Counted from the stretch's first letter, positions 25,925 through 39,174 are shown. The stretch: DNA of 64,000 nt from Odiellus spinosus (GCA_963920705.1 CAWUCO010000219.1:1674001-1738000), one strand, 5' to 3'. The notes: generated from the sequence alone by a model not told the origin. Numbers and translations are program-made.

Positions 25925-27043
25925 ATTTTTGGATCTATACTTGTGAAATTTTTGAATCTCTACTTGGGAAATTTTTGAATCTCTACTTGGAAAATTTTTG
26001 AATCTCTACTTGGGAAATTTTTGAATCTCTTCTTGGGAAATTTTTGAATCTCTACTTTGGAAATTTTTGAATCTCTACTTGGGAAATTTTACGATCTATA
26101 CTTGGGAAATTTTTCGATCTATACTTGGGAAATTTTTCGATCTATACTTGGGAAATTTTTCGATCTATACTTGGGAAATTTTTCGATCTATACTTGGGAA
26201 ATTTTTCGATCTATACTTGGGAAATTTTTCGATCTATACTTGGGAAATTTTTCGATCTATACTTGGGAAATTTTTCGATCTATACTTGGGAAATTTTTCG
26301 ATCTATACTTGGGAAATTTTTCGATCTATACTTGGGAAATTTTTCAATCTATACTTGGGAAATTTTTCGATCTATACTTGGGAAATTTTTGGATCTATAC
26401 TTGGGAAATTTTTCGATCTCTACTTGGGAAATTTTTGGATCTCTACTTGGGAAATTTTTGAATCTCTACTTGGGAAATTTTTGAATCTCTACTTGGGAAA
26501 TTTTTGAATCTCTACTTGGAAAATTTTTGAATCTCTACTTGGGAAATTTTTGAATCTCTTCTTGGGAAATTTTTGAATCTCTAATTGGAAATTTTTGAAT
26601 CTCTACTTGGGAAATTTTTGGATCTATACTTGTGAAATTTTTGAATCTCTACTTGGGAAATTTTTGAATCTCTACTTGGGAAATTTTACGATATATTCTT
26701 GGGAAATTTTTCGATCTATTCTTGGGAAATTTTTGGATCTATACTTGGGAAATTTTTCGATCTATACTTGGGAAATTTTTCGATCTATACTTGGGAAATT
26801 TTTCGATCTATACTTGGGAAATTTTTGAATCTCTACTTGGGAAATTTTTGAATCTCTTCTTGGGAAATTTTTGAATCTCTACTTGGGAAATTTTTGAATC
26901 TCTTCTTGGGAAATTTTTGAATCTCTACTTTGGAAATTTTTGAATCTCTACTTGGGAAATTTTACGATCTATACTTGGGAAATTTTTCGATCTATACTAG
27001 CGAAATTTTTCGATCTATACTTGCGAAATTTTTCGATCTATAC
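25925..27043 (+). repeat. Dispersed copy of 13.2-14.3 kb
   Basis: C-block starts at 26057, 26595 and 26940 match 13345, 13883 and 14228 at a constant 12,712 bp. The copy includes the long run of plain C monomers and the 22-bp AATTGG monomer. GAGTCTCTAC (near 13930) reads GAATCTCTAC here, one of few visible differences. Confidence 0.87.
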
Positions 27044-27318
27044 TTGGGAAATTTTTGGATCTATACTCGGGAAATTTTTGGATCTATTCTTGGGTAATTT
27101 TTCGATCTATTCTTGGGAAATTTTTGGATCTATACTTGGGAAATTTTTGGATCTATACTTGGGAAATTTTTGGATCTATACTTGGGTAATTTTTGGATCT
27201 ATACTTTGGAAATTTTTGAATCTATACTTTGGAAATTTTTGGATCTATTCTTGGGAAATTTTTGGATCTATACTTGGGAAATTTTTGGATCTAAACTAGG
27301 GAATTTTTGAATCTCTAC
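27044..27318 (+). repeat. Short G-block, copy 7
   Basis: Lies 12,712 bp from copy 2 and 9,591 bp from copy 3, with the same order. The two offsets show that this sector relates to two earlier places at once. Confidence 0.9.
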
Positions 27319-28885
27319 TTTGGAAATTTTTGAATCTCTACTTGGGAAATTTTACGATCTATACTTGGGAAATTTTTCGATCTATAGTTGGGAAATTTTT
27401 CGATCTATACTTGGGAAATTTTTCGATCTATACTTCGGAAATTTTTGAATATCTACTTGGGAAATTTTTGAATCTCTACTTGGAAAATTTTTGAATCTAC
27501 TTGGGAAATTTTTGAATCTCTTCTTGGGAAATTTTTGAATCTCTACTTTGGAAATTTTTCGATCTATACTTGGGAAATTTTTCGATCTATACTTGGGAAA
27601 TTTTTCGATCTATACTTGGGAAATTTTTCGATCTATACTTGCGAAATTTTTCGATCTATACTTGGGAAATTTTTCGATCTATACTTGGGAAATTTTTCGA
27701 TCTATACCTGGGAAATTTTTCGATCTATACTTGGGAAATTTTTGGATCTATACTTGGGAAATTTTTCGATCTATACTTGGGAAATTTTTCGATCTATACT
27801 TGGGAAATTTTTCGATCTATACTTGGGAAATTTTTCAATCTATACTTGGGAAATTTTTCGATCTATACTTGGGAAATTTTTGGATCTATACTTGGGAAAT
27901 TTTTCGATCTCTACTTGGAAAATTTTTGGATCTCTACTTCGGAAATTTTTGAATCTCTACTTGGGAAATTTTTGAATCTCTACTTGGGAAATTTTTGAAT
28001 CTCTACTTGGGAAATTTTTGAATCTCTACTTGGAAAATTTTTGAATCTCTACTTGGGAAATTTTTGAATCTCTTCTTGGGAAATTTTTGAATCTCTAATT
28101 GGAAATTTTTGAATCTCTACTTGGGAAATTTTTGGATCTATACTTGTGAAATTTTTGAATCTCTACTTGGGAAATTTTTGAATCTCTACATGGAAAATTT
28201 TTGAATCTCTACTTGGGAAATTTTTGAATCTCTTCTTGGGAAATTTTTGAATCTCTACTTTGGAAATTTTTGAATCTCTACTTGGGAAATTTTACGATCT
28301 ATACTTGGGAAATTTTTCGATCTATACTTGGGAAATTTTTCGATCTATACTTGGGAAATTTTTCGATCTATACTTGGGCAATTTTTCGATCTGTACTTGG
28401 GAAATTTTTCGATCTGTACTTGGGAAATTTTTCGATCTATACTTGAAAAATTTTTCTATCCTATACTTGGGAAATTTTTCGATCTATACTTGGGATTTTT
28501 TTCGATCTATACTTGCGAAATATTTCGATCTATACTTGGGAAATTTTTCGATCTATACTTGGGAAATTTTTCGATCTATACTTGGGCAATTTTTCGATCT
28601 GTACTTGGGCAATTTTTCGATCTGTACTTGGAAAATTTTTCTATCTATACTTGGGAAATTTTTCGATCTATACTTGCGAAATATTTCGATCTATACTTGG
28701 GAAATTTTTCGATCTATACTTGGGAAATTTTTCGATCTATACTTGGGAAATTTTTGGATCTATACTTGGTAAATTTTTGAATCTCTACTTGGGAAATTTT
28801 TGAATCTCTACTTGGAAAATTTTTGAATCTCTACTTGGGAAATTTTTGAATCTCTACTTGTGAAATTTTGAATCTCTTCTTGGGA
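27319..28885 (+). repeat. Dispersed copy of 17.7-18.8 kb plus a rearranged C-block
   Basis: Up to about 28,430 the order follows 17,728-18,840 at 9,591 bp, with private changes near 27918 (TTGGAAAA) and 27940 (CTTCGG). The C-block at 28260 carries CTATCCTATAC (28456) and TTGGGATTTTTTT. It then shows two rounds of the TTGCGAAATATTT marker, so part of the block is internally duplicated. Confidence 0.8.
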
Positions 28886-30350
28886 AATTTTTGAATCTCT
28901 ACTTGGGAAATTTTACGATCTATACTTGGGAAATTTTTCGATCTATACTTGGGAAATTTTTCGATCTATACTTGGGAAATTTTTCGATCTATACTTGGGA
29001 AATTTTTCGATCTATACTTGGGAAATTTTTCGATCTATACTTGGGAAATTTTTCGATCTATACTTGGGAAATTTTTCAATCTATACTTGGGAAATTTTTC
29101 GATCTATACTTGGGAAATTTTTCAATCTATACTTGGGAAATTTTTCGATCTATACTTGGGAAATTTTTGGATCTATACTTGGGAAATTTTTGGATCTCTA
29201 CTTGGGAAATTTTTGGATCTCTACTTGGGAAATTTTTGAATCTCTACTTGGGAAATTTTTGAATCTCTACTTGGGAAATTTTTGAATCTCTACTTGGAAA
29301 ATTTTTGAATCTCTACTTGGGAAATTTTTGAATCTCTTCTTGGGAAATTTTTGAATCTCTAATTGGAAATTTTTGAATCTCTACTTGGGAAATTTTACGA
29401 TCTATACTTGGGAAATTTTTCGATCTATACTTGGGAAATTTTTCGATCTATACTTGGGAAATTTTTTGATCTATACTTGGGAAATTTTTCGATCTATACT
29501 TGGGAAATTTTTCCATCTATACTTGCGAAATTTTTCGATGTATACTTGGGAAATTTTTCGATCTATACTTGGGAAATTTTTCGATCTATACTTGGGCAAT
29601 TTTTCGATCTGTACTTGGGAAATTTTTCGATCTGTACTTGGAAAATTTTTCTATCTATACTTGGGAAATTTTTCGATCTATACTTGCGAAATATTTCGAT
29701 CTATACTTGGGAAATTTTTCGATCTATACTTGGGCAATTTTTCGATCTGTACTTGGGCAATTTTTCGATCTGTACTTGGGAAATTTTTCGATCTATACTT
29801 GGAAAATTTTTCGATCTATACTTGGGAAATTTTTCGATCTATACTTGTGAAATTTTTGGATCTCTACTTGGGAAATTTTTGAATCTCTACTTGGAAAATT
29901 TTTGAATCTCTACTTGGGAAATTTTTGAATCTCTACTTGGGAAATTTTTGAATCTCTTCTTGGGAAATTTTTGAATCTCTACTTTGGAAATTTTTGAATC
30001 TCTACTTGGGAAATTTTACGATCTATACTTGGGAAATTTTTCGATCTATACTTGGGAAATTTTTCGATCTATACTTGGGAAATTTTTCGATCTATACTTG
30101 GGAAATTTTTCAATCTATACATGGGAAATTTTTTGATCTATACTTGGGAAATTTTTCGATCTATACTTGGGAAATTTTTGGATCTATACTTGGGAAATTT
30201 TTGGATCTCTACTTGGGAAATTTTTGAATCTCTACTTGGGAAATTTTTGAATCTCTACTTGGGAAATTTTTGAATCTCTACTTGGGAAATTTTTGAATCT
30301 CTACTTGGGAAATTTTTGAATCTCTACTTGGGAAATTTTTGAATCTCTAC
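28886..30350 (+). repeat. Dispersed copy of 5.6-7.35 kb (offset about 23 kb)
   Basis: Starts at 28891, 28926 and 29363 match 5641, 5676 and 6113 at exactly 23,250 bp. The match includes the rare CCATCTATAC and CGATGTATAC monomers (near 6262/29512 and 6288/29538). The offset has fallen to 22,997 bp by the G-block, so 253 bp (11 monomers) are missing in this copy relative to 6.1-7.4 kb. Confidence 0.88.
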
Positions 30351-30694
30351 TTGGGAAATTTTTGGATCTATACTTGGGAAATTTTTGGATATATACTTGG
30401 GAAATTTTTGGATCTATACTTGGGAAATTTTTGGATCTATACTCGGGAAATTTTTGGATCTATTCTTGGGTAATTTTTCGATCTATTCTTGGGAAATTTT
30501 TGGATCTATACTTGGGAAATTTTTGGATCTATACTTGGGAAATTTTTGGATCTATACTTGGGTAATTTTTGGATCTATACTTTGGAAATTTTTGAATCTA
30601 TACTTTGGAAATTTTTGGATCTATTCTTGGGAAATTTTTGGATCTATACTTGGGAAATTTTTGGATCTAAACTAGGGAATTTTTGAATCTCTAC
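30351..30694 (+). repeat. Long G-block 3 (344 bp)
   Basis: Matches long G-block 2 in order and length, with TATAGTTGGG downstream as at 7.76 kb. It closes the 23-kb dispersed copy. Confidence 0.9.
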
Positions 30695-32024
30695 TTTGGA
30701 AATTTTTGAATCTCTACTTGGGAAATTTTACGATCTATACTTGGGAAATTTTTCGATCTATAGTTGGGAAATTTTTCGATCTATACTTGGGAAATTTTTC
30801 GATCTATACTTGGGAAATTTTTGAATATCTACTTGGGAAATTTTTGAATCTCTACTTGGAAAATTTTTGAATCTACTTGGGAAATTTTTGAATCTCTTCT
30901 TGGGAAATTTTTGAATCTCTACTTGGGAAATTTTACGATCTATACTTGGGAAATTTTTCGATCTATACTTGGGAAATTTTTCGATCTATACTTGGGAAAT
31001 TTTTGGATCTATACTTGTGAAATTTTTAAATCTCTACTTGGGAAATTTTTGAATCTCTACTTGGAAAATTTTTGAATCTCTACTTGGGAAATTTTTGAAT
31101 CTCTTCTTGGGAAATTTTTGAATCTCTACTTTGGAAATTATTGAATCTCTAATTGGAAATTTTTGAATCTCTACTTGGGAAATTTTACGATCTATACTTG
31201 GGAAATTTTTCGATCTATACTTGGGAAATTTTTCGATCTATACTTGGGAAATTTTTTGATCTATACTTGGGAAATTTTTCGATCTATACTTGGGAAATTT
31301 TTCGATCTAAACTTGCGAAATTTTTCGATCTATACTTGGGAAATTTTTCGATCTATACTTGGGAAATTTTTCGATCTATACTTGGGAAATTTTTCGATCT
31401 ATACTTGGGAAATTTTTGGATCTATACTTGGGAAATTTTTCGATCTCTACTTGGGAAATTTTTGGATCTCTACTTGGGAAATTTTTGAATCTCTACTTGG
31501 GAAATTTTTGAATCTCTACTTGGGAAATTTTTGAATCTCTACTTGGGAAATTTTTGAATCTCTACTTGGAAAATTTTTGAATCTCTACTTGGGAAATTTT
31601 TGAATCTCTTCTTGGGAAATTTTTGAATCTCTAATTGGAAATTTTTGAATCTCTACTTGGTAAATTTTACGATCTATACTTGGGAAATTTTTCGATCTAT
31701 ACTTGGGAAATTTTTGGATCTATACTTGTGAAATTTTTGAATCTCTACTTGGGAAATTTTTGAATCTCTACTTGGAAAATTTTTGAATCTCTACTTGGGA
31801 AATTTTTGAATCTCTTCTTGGGAAATTTTTGAATCTCTACTTTGGAAATTTTTGAATCTCTACTTGGGAAATTTTACGATCTATACTTGGGAAATTTTTC
31901 GATCTATACTTGGGAAATTTTTCGATCTATACTTGGGAAATTTTTGGATCTATACTTGTGAAATTTTTAAATCTCTACTTGGGAAATTTTTGAATCTCTA
32001 CTTGGAAAATTTTTGAATCTCTAC
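30695..32024 (+). repeat. C/E blocks between long G-blocks 3 and 4
   Basis: Holds short C-blocks (about 30930-31000 and 31670-31720) and one larger C-block (31153-31440) with a private TCTAAACTTGCG near 31308. The GAAATTATTGAATC monomer near 31135 is shared with 21385. E monomers fill the rest. Confidence 0.8.
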
Positions 32025-32368
32025 TTGGGAAATTTTTGGATCTATACTTGGGAAATTTTTGGATATATACTTGGGAAATTTTTGGATCTATACTTGGGAA
32101 ATTTTTGGATCTATACTCGGGAAATTTTTGGATCTATTCTTGGGTAATTTTTCGATCTATTCTTGGGAAATTTTTGGATCTATACTTGGGAAATTTTTGG
32201 ATCTATACTTGGGAAATTTTTGGATCTATACTTGGGTAATTTTTGGATCTATACTTTGGAAATTTTTGAATCCATACTTTGGAAATTTTTGGATCTATTC
32301 TTGGGAAATTTTTGGATCTATACTTGGGAAATTTTTGGATCTAAACTAGGGAATTTTTGAATCTCTAC
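32025..32368 (+). repeat. Long G-block 4 (344 bp)
   Basis: Lies 1,674 bp from block 3 with the same order. A private GAATCCATAC replaces GAATCTATAC near 32268. It is entered straight from an E monomer that follows TTGTGAAA and AAATCTCTAC. Confidence 0.9.
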
Positions 32369-32459
32369 TTTGGAAATTTTTGAATCTCTACTTGGAAAAT
32401 TTTTGAATCTACTTGGGAAATTTTTGAATCTCTTCTTGGGAAATTTTTGAATCTCTACT

Positions 32460-33972
32460 TTGGAAATTTTTCGATCTATACTTGGGAAATTTTTCGATCT
32501 ATACTTGGGAAATTTTTCGATCTATAGTTGGGAAATTTTTCGATCTATACTTGGGAAATTTTTCGATCTATACTTGGGAAATTTTTGAATATCTACTTGG
32601 GAAATTTTTGAATCTCTACTTGGAAAATTTTTGAATCTACTTGGGAAATTTTTGAATCTCTTCTTGGGAAATTTTTGAATCTCTACTTTGGAAATTTTTC
32701 GATCTATACTTGGGAAATTTTTCGATCTATACTTGGGAAATTTTTCGATCTATACTTGGGAAATTTTTCGATCTATACTTGCGAAATTTTTCGATCTATA
32801 CTTGGGAAATTTTTCGATCTATACTTGGGAAATTTTTCGATCTATACCTGGGAAATTTTTCGATCTATACTTGGGAAATTTTTCGATCTATACTTGTGAA
32901 ATTTTTGAATCTCTACTTGGGAAATTTTTGAATCTCTACTTGGAAAATTTTTGAATCTACTTGGGAAATTTTTGAATCTCTTCTTGGGAAATTTTTGAAT
33001 CTCTACTTTGGAAATTTTTCGATCTATACTTGGGAAATTTTTCGATCTATACTTGGGAAATTTTTCGATCTATACTTGGGAAATTTTTCGATCTATACTT
33101 GCGAAATTTTTCGATCTATACTTGGGAAATTTTTCGATCTATACTTGGGAAATTTTTCGATCTATACCTGGGAAATTTTTCGATCTATACTTGGGAAATT
33201 TTTGGATCTATACTTGTGAAATTTTTGAATCTCTACTTGGAAAATTTTTGAATCTCTACTTGGAAAATTTTTGAATCTCTACTTGGGAAATTTTTGAATC
33301 TCTTCTTGGGAAATTTTTCAATCTCTAATTGGAAATTTTTGAATCTCTACTTGGGAAATTTTACGATCTATACTTGGGAAATTTTTCGATCTATACTTGG
33401 GAAATTTTTCGATCTATACTTGGGAAATTTTTTGATCTATACTTGGGAAATTTTTCGATCTATACTTGGGAAATTTTTCGATCTATACTTGCGAAATTTT
33501 TCGATCTATACTTGGGAAATTTTTCGATCTATACTTTTGAAATTTTTCGATCTATACTTGGGCAATTTTTCGATCTGTACTTGGGAAATTTTTCGATCTA
33601 TACTTGGGAAATTTTTCGATCTATACTTGCGAAATATTTCGATCTATACTTGGGAAATTTTTCGATCTATACTTGGGCAATTTTTCGATCTGTACTTGGG
33701 CAATTTTTCGATCTGTACTTGGGAAATTTTTCGATCTATACTGGAAAAATTTTTCGATCTATACTTGGGAAATTTTTCGATCTATACTTGTGAAATTTTT
33801 GGATCTATACTTGGTAAATTTTTGAATCTCTACTTGGGAAATTTTTGAATCTCTACTTGGAAAATTTTTGAATCTCTACTTGGGAAATTTTTGAATCTCT
33901 ACTTGGGAAATTTTTGAATCTCTTCTTGGGAAATTTTTGAATCTCTACTTTGGAAATTTTTGAATCTCTACT
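32460..33972 (+). repeat. 1,513-bp higher-order repeat, unit 1 (S-a-b-X)
   Basis: A complete unit in four parts. S is a short C-block with TATAGTTGGG (32460). Parts a and b are two TTTGG-led C-blocks 320 bp apart (32675 and 32995). X is a long C-block (33294-33848) with TTTTGAAA, TTGGGCAA, TTGCGAAATATTT and ACTGGAAAAA markers. The next S starts 1,513 bp on. X is preceded by a TTTTTCAATCTCTAATTGG monomer, private to this family. Confidence 0.85.
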
Positions 33973-34865
33973 TTGGAAATTTTTCGATCTATACTTGGGA
34001 AATTTTTCGATCTATACTTGGGAAATTTTTCGATCTATAGTTGGGAAATTTTTCGATCTATACTTGGGAAATTTTTCGATCTATACTTGGGAAATTTTTG
34101 AATATCTACTTGGGAAATTTTTGAATCTCTACTTGGAAAATTTTTGAATCTACTTGGGAAATTTTTGAATCTCTTCTTGGGAAATTTTTGAATCTCTACT
34201 TTGGAAATTTTTCGATCTATACTTGGGAAATTTTTCGATCTATACTTGGGAAATTTTTCGATCTATACTTGGGAAATTTTTCGATCTATACTTGCGAAAT
34301 TTTTCGATCTATACTTGGGAAATTTTTCGATCTATACTTGGGAAATTTTTCGATCTATACCTGGGAAATTTTTCGATCTATACTTGGGAAATTTTTCGAT
34401 CTATACTTGTGAAATTTTTGAATCTCTACTTGGGAAATTTTTGAATCTCTACTTGGAAAATTTTTGAATCTACTTGGGAAATTTTTGAATCTCTTCTTGG
34501 GAAATTTTTGAATCTCTACTTTGGAAATTTTTCGATCTATACTTGGGAAATTTTTCGATCTATACTTGGGCAATTTTTCGATCTGTACTTGGGCAATTTT
34601 TCGATCTGTACTTGGGAAATTTTTCGATCTATACTGGAAAAATTTTTCGATCTATACTTGGGAAATTTTTCGATCTATACTTGTGAAATTTTTGGATCTA
34701 TACTTGGTAAATTTTTGAATCTCTACTTGTGAAATTTTTGAATCTCTACTTGGAAAATTTTTGAATCTCTACTTGGGAAATTTTTGAATCTCTACTTGGG
34801 AAATTTTTGAATCTCTTCTTGGGAAATTTTTGAATCTCTACTTTGGAAATTTTTGAATCTCTACT
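33973..34865 (+). repeat. S-a-b-X unit 2, internally deleted (893 bp)
   Basis: S and a are intact, but part b (from 34508) runs after two C monomers into the TTGGGCAA tail of X near 34568. This removes the rest of b and the first part of X. The unit is 620 bp shorter than 1,513 bp, exactly 27 monomers less one base, as expected from exchange in register. Confidence 0.83.
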
Positions 34866-36261
34866 TTGGAAATTTTTCGATCTATACTTGGGAAATTTTT
34901 CGATCTATACTTGGGAAATTTTTCGATCTATAGTTGGGAAATTTTTCGATCTATACTTGGGAAATTTTTCGATCTATACTTGGGAAATTTTTGAATATCT
35001 ACTTGGGAAATTTTTGAATCTCTACTTGGAAAATTTTTGAATCTACTTGGGAAATTTTTGAATCTCTTCTTGGGAAATTTTTGAATCTCTACTTTGGAAA
35101 TTTTTCGATCTATACTTGGGAAATTTTTCGATCTATACTTGGGAAATTTTCGATCTATACTTGGGAAATTTTTCGATCTATACTTGCGAAATTTTTCGAT
35201 CTATACTTGGGAAATTTTTCGATCTATACTTGGGAAATTTTTCGATCTATACCTGGGAAATTTTTCGATCTATACTTGGGAAATTTTTCGATCTATACTT
35301 GTGAAATTTTTGAATCTCTACTTGGGAAATTTTTGAATCTCTACTTGGAAAATTTTTGAATCTACTTGGGAAATTTTTGAATCTCTTCTTGGGAAATTTT
35401 TGAATCTCTACTTTGGAAATTTTTCGATCTATACTTGGGAAATTTTTCGATCTATACTTGGGAAATTTTTCGATCTATACTTGGGAAATTTTTCGATCTA
35501 TACTTGCGAAATTTTTCGATCTATACTTGGGAAATTTTTCGATCTATACTTGGGAAATTTTTCGATCTATACCTGGGAAATTTTTCGATCTATACTTGGG
35601 AAATTTTTGGATCTATACTTGTGAAATTTTTGAATCTCTACTTGGAAAATTTTTGAATCTCTACTTGGAAAATTTTTGAATCTCTACTTGGGAAATTTTT
35701 GAATCTCTTCTTGGGAAATTTTTCAATCTCTAATTGGAAATTTTTGAATCTCTACTTGGGAAATTTTACGATCTATACTTGGGAAATTTTTCGATCTATA
35801 CTTGGGAAATTTTTCGATCTATACTTGGGAAATTTTTTGATCTATACTTGGGAAATTTTTCGATCTATACTTGGGAAATTTTTCGATCTATACTTGCGAA
35901 ATTTTTCGATCTATACTTGGGAAATTTTTCGATCTATACTTTTGAAATTTTTCGATCTATACTTGGGCAATTTTTCGATCTGTACTTGGGAAATTTTTCG
36001 ATCTATACTTGGGAAATTTTTCGATCTATACTTGCGAAATATTTCGATCTATACTTGGGAAATTTTTCGATCTATACTTGGGCAATTTTTCGATCTGTAC
36101 TTGGGCAATTTTTCGATCTGTACTTGGGAAATTTTTCGATCTATACTGGAAAAATTTTTCGATCTATACTTGGGAAATTTTTCGATCTATACTTGTGAAA
36201 TTTTTCGATCTATACTTTTGAAATTTTTCGATCTATACTTGGGCAATTTTTCGATCTATAC

Positions 36262-37305
36262 TTGGGAAATTTTTGGATCTATACTTGGGAAATTTTTCGA
36301 TCTATACTTGGAAAATTTTTCGATCTATGCTTGGGAAATTTTTGGATCTATACTTGGGAAATTTTTGGATGTGTACTTGTGAAATTTTTGGATCTATACT
36401 TGGGAAATTTTTGGACCTATACTTGGGAAATTTTTGGATCTATACTTGGGAAATTTTTCATACTATACTTGGGAAATTTTTGGATCTATTCTTGGGAAAT
36501 TTTTGGATCTATACTTTTGAAATTTTTGGATCTATACTTGGGAAATTTTTCGATCTATACTTGGGAAATTTTTGGATCTATACTTGGGAAATTTTGGATC
36601 TATACTTGGGAAATTTTTCGATCTATACTTGGAAAATTTAGGATCTATACTTGGGAAATTTTTCGATCTATACTTGGAAAATTTTTCGATCTATGCTTGG
36701 GAAATTTTTGGATCTATACTTGGGAAATTTTTGGATGTATACTTGTGAAATTTTTGTATCTATACTTGGGAAATTTTAAGATCTATACTTGGGAAATTTT
36801 TCGATCTATACTTGGGAAATTTTTGGATCTATACTTGGGAAATTTTTCGATCTATACTTGGAAAATTTTTCGATCTATGCTTGGGAAATTTTTGGATCTA
36901 TACTTGGGAAATTTTTGGATGTGTACTTGTGAAATTTTTGGATCTATACTTGGGAAATTTTTGGACCTATACTTGGGAAATTTTTGGATCTATACTTGGG
37001 AAATTTTTCATACTATACTTGGGAAATTTTTGGTCTATTCTTGGGAAATTTTTGGATCTATACTTTTGAAATTTTTGGATCTATACTTGGGAAATTTTTC
37101 GATCTATACTTGGGAAATATTCGATCTATGCTTGGGAAATTTTTGGATCTATACTTGGGAAATTTTTGGATGTATACTTGTGAAATTTTTGGATCTATAC
37201 TTGGGAAGTTTTTGGATCTATACTTGGGAAATTTTTGGATCTATTCATGGGAAATTTTTCGATCTTTGCTTGGGAAATTTTTGGATATATACTTGGGAAA
37301 TTTTT
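36262..37305 (+). repeat. Private G-rich cassette, 550-bp internal duplication
   Basis: About 45 monomers of mostly G-type with tails not seen elsewhere in the window: GATCTATGC, GGATGTGTAC, GGACCTATAC and CATACTATAC. There is not one E-type monomer. The first half (from 36262) repeats at 36812, an offset of 550 bp (24 monomers less two bases). Four 22-bp monomers (near 36585, 36640, 37030 and 37115) shift the register. The flanks are the same X-block sequence: about 36016-36198 on the left recurs at about 37300-37482 on the right. I infer transfer from another, unsampled array by recombination. Confidence 0.82.
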
Positions 37306-37482
37306 CGATCTATACTTGCGAAATATTTCGATCTATACTTGGGAAATTTTTCGATCTATACTTGGGCAATTTTTCGATCTGTACTTGGGCAATTTTTCGA
37401 TCTGTACTTGGGAAATTTTTCGATCTATACTGGAAAAATTTTTCGATCTATACTTGGGAAATTTTTCGATCTATACTTGTGA
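36262..37482 (+). other. Longest + strand open frame (406 codons), not called a gene
   Basis: An uninterrupted frame opens at TTG, not ATG, and crosses the private cassette and the restarted X tail. It reads the usual satellite peptide (units such as WIYTWEIFGSIL and GKFLDLYLGNF). It is long because the cassette has no E-type TGA and because 22-bp monomers only move it into another open phase. No start context, signal peptide or known domain is visible. I regard it as a by-product; transcription or translation data would be needed to think otherwise. Confidence 0.8.
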
Positions 37483-37661
37483 AATTTTTGGATCTATACT
37501 TGGTAAATTTTTGAATCTCTACTTGGGAAATTTTTGAATCTCTACTTGGAAAATTTTTGAATCTCTACTTGGGAAATTTTTGAATCTCTACTTGGGAAAT
37601 TTTTGAATCTCTTCTTGGGAAATTTTTGAATCTCTACTTTGGAAATTTTTGAATCTCTACT

Positions 37662-39174
37662 TTGGAAATTTTTCGATCTATACTTGGGAAATTTTTCGAT
37701 CTATACTTGGGAAATTTTTCGATCTATAGTTGGGAAATTTTTCGATCTATACTTGGGAAATTTTTCGATCTATACTTGGGAAATTTTTGAATATCTACTT
37801 GGGAAATTTTTGAATCTCTACTTGGAAAATTTTTGAATCTACTTGGGAAATTTTTGAATCTCTTCTTGGGAAATTTTTGAATCTCTACTTTGGAAATTTT
37901 TCGATCTATACTTGGGAAATTTTTCGATCTATACTTGGGAAATTTTTCGATCTATACTTGGGAAATTTTTCGATCTATACTTGCGAAATTTTTCGATCTA
38001 TACTTGGGAAATTTTTCGATCTATACTTGGGAAATTTTTCGATCTATACCTGGGAAATTTTTCGATCTATACTTGGGAAATTTTTCGATCTATACTTGTG
38101 AAATTTTTGAATCTCTACTTGGGAAATTTTTGAATCTCTACTTGGAAAATTTTTGAATCTACTTGGGAAATTTTTGAATCTCTTCTTGGGAAATTTTTGA
38201 ATCTCTACTTTGGAAATTTTTCGATCTATACTTGGGAAATTTTTCGATCTATACTTGGGAAATTTTTCGATCTATACTTGGGAAATTTTTCGATCTATAC
38301 TTGCGAAATTTTTCGATCTATACTTGGGAAATTTTTCGATCTATACTTGGGAAATTTTTCGATCTATACCTGGGAAATTTTTCGATCTATACTTGGGAAA
38401 TTTTTGGATCTATACTTGTGAAATTTTTGAATCTCTACTTGGAAAATTTTTGAATCTCTACTTGGAAAATTTTTGAATCTCTACTTGGGAAATTTTTGAA
38501 TCTCTTCTTGGGAAATTTTTCAATCTCTAATTGGAAATTTTTGAATCTCTACTTGGGAAATTTTACGATCTATACTTGGGAAATTTTTCGATCTATACTT
38601 GGGAAATTTTTCGATCTATACTTGGGAAATTTTTTGATCTATACTTGGGAAATTTTTCGATCTATACTTGGGAAATTTTTCGATCTATACTTGCGAAATT
38701 TTTCGATCTATACTTGGGAAATTTTTCGATCTATACTTTTGAAATTTTTCGATCTATACTTGGGCAATTTTTCGATCTGTACTTGGGAAATTTTTCGATC
38801 TATACTTGGGAAATTTTTCGATCTATACTTGCGAAATATTTCGATCTATACTTGGGAAATTTTTCGATCTATACTTGGGCAATTTTTCGATCTGTACTTG
38901 GGCAATTTTTCGATCTGTACTTGGGAAATTTTTCGATCTATACTGGAAAAATTTTTCGATCTATACTTGGGAAATTTTTCGATCTATACTTGTGAAATTT
39001 TTGGATCTATACTTGGTAAATTTTTGAATCTCTACTTGGGAAATTTTTGAATCTCTACTTGGAAAATTTTTGAATCTCTACTTGGGAAATTTTTGAATCT
39101 CTACTTGGGAAATTTTTGAATCTCTTCTTGGGAAATTTTTGAATCTCTACTTTGGAAATTTTTGAATCTCTACT
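37662..39174 (+). repeat. S-a-b-X unit 4 (complete)
   Basis: Parts a, b and X at 37877, 38197 and 38496 match unit 1 at exactly 5,202 bp. X (38496-39050) is intact and, in translation, identical to that of unit 1. After X the array leaves the family: the next block (39152) opens with the ordinary TTTTACG cassette rather than with S. Confidence 0.85.

Larger units (their letters stand above)
34866..37661 (+). repeat. S-a-b-X unit 3, enlarged by a private cassette
   Basis: S, a (35081, with a one-base T deletion near 35144), b (35400) and X (35699 onward) match unit 1 at 2,405 bp. X is then broken near 36200, a foreign G-rich cassette follows, and the X tail restarts near 37306. The unit is 2,796 bp, 1,283 bp more than the full unit. 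Allowing for the one-base deletion, the net insertion is about 1,284 bp. Confidence 0.85.

Noticed and set aside
34355..34573. Minus strand open frame of 72 codons
   Set aside because: It is open only because E- and C-type stretches and short monomers let it miss the TAG phase. It lies wholly inside satellite monomers and has no recognisable protein feature.
36262..37305. The private cassette as a transposable element
   Set aside because: It is made of the same 23-bp monomers, with no terminal inverted repeats, no short target duplication and no transposase. The flanking duplication of about 180 bp fits exchange between arrays better.
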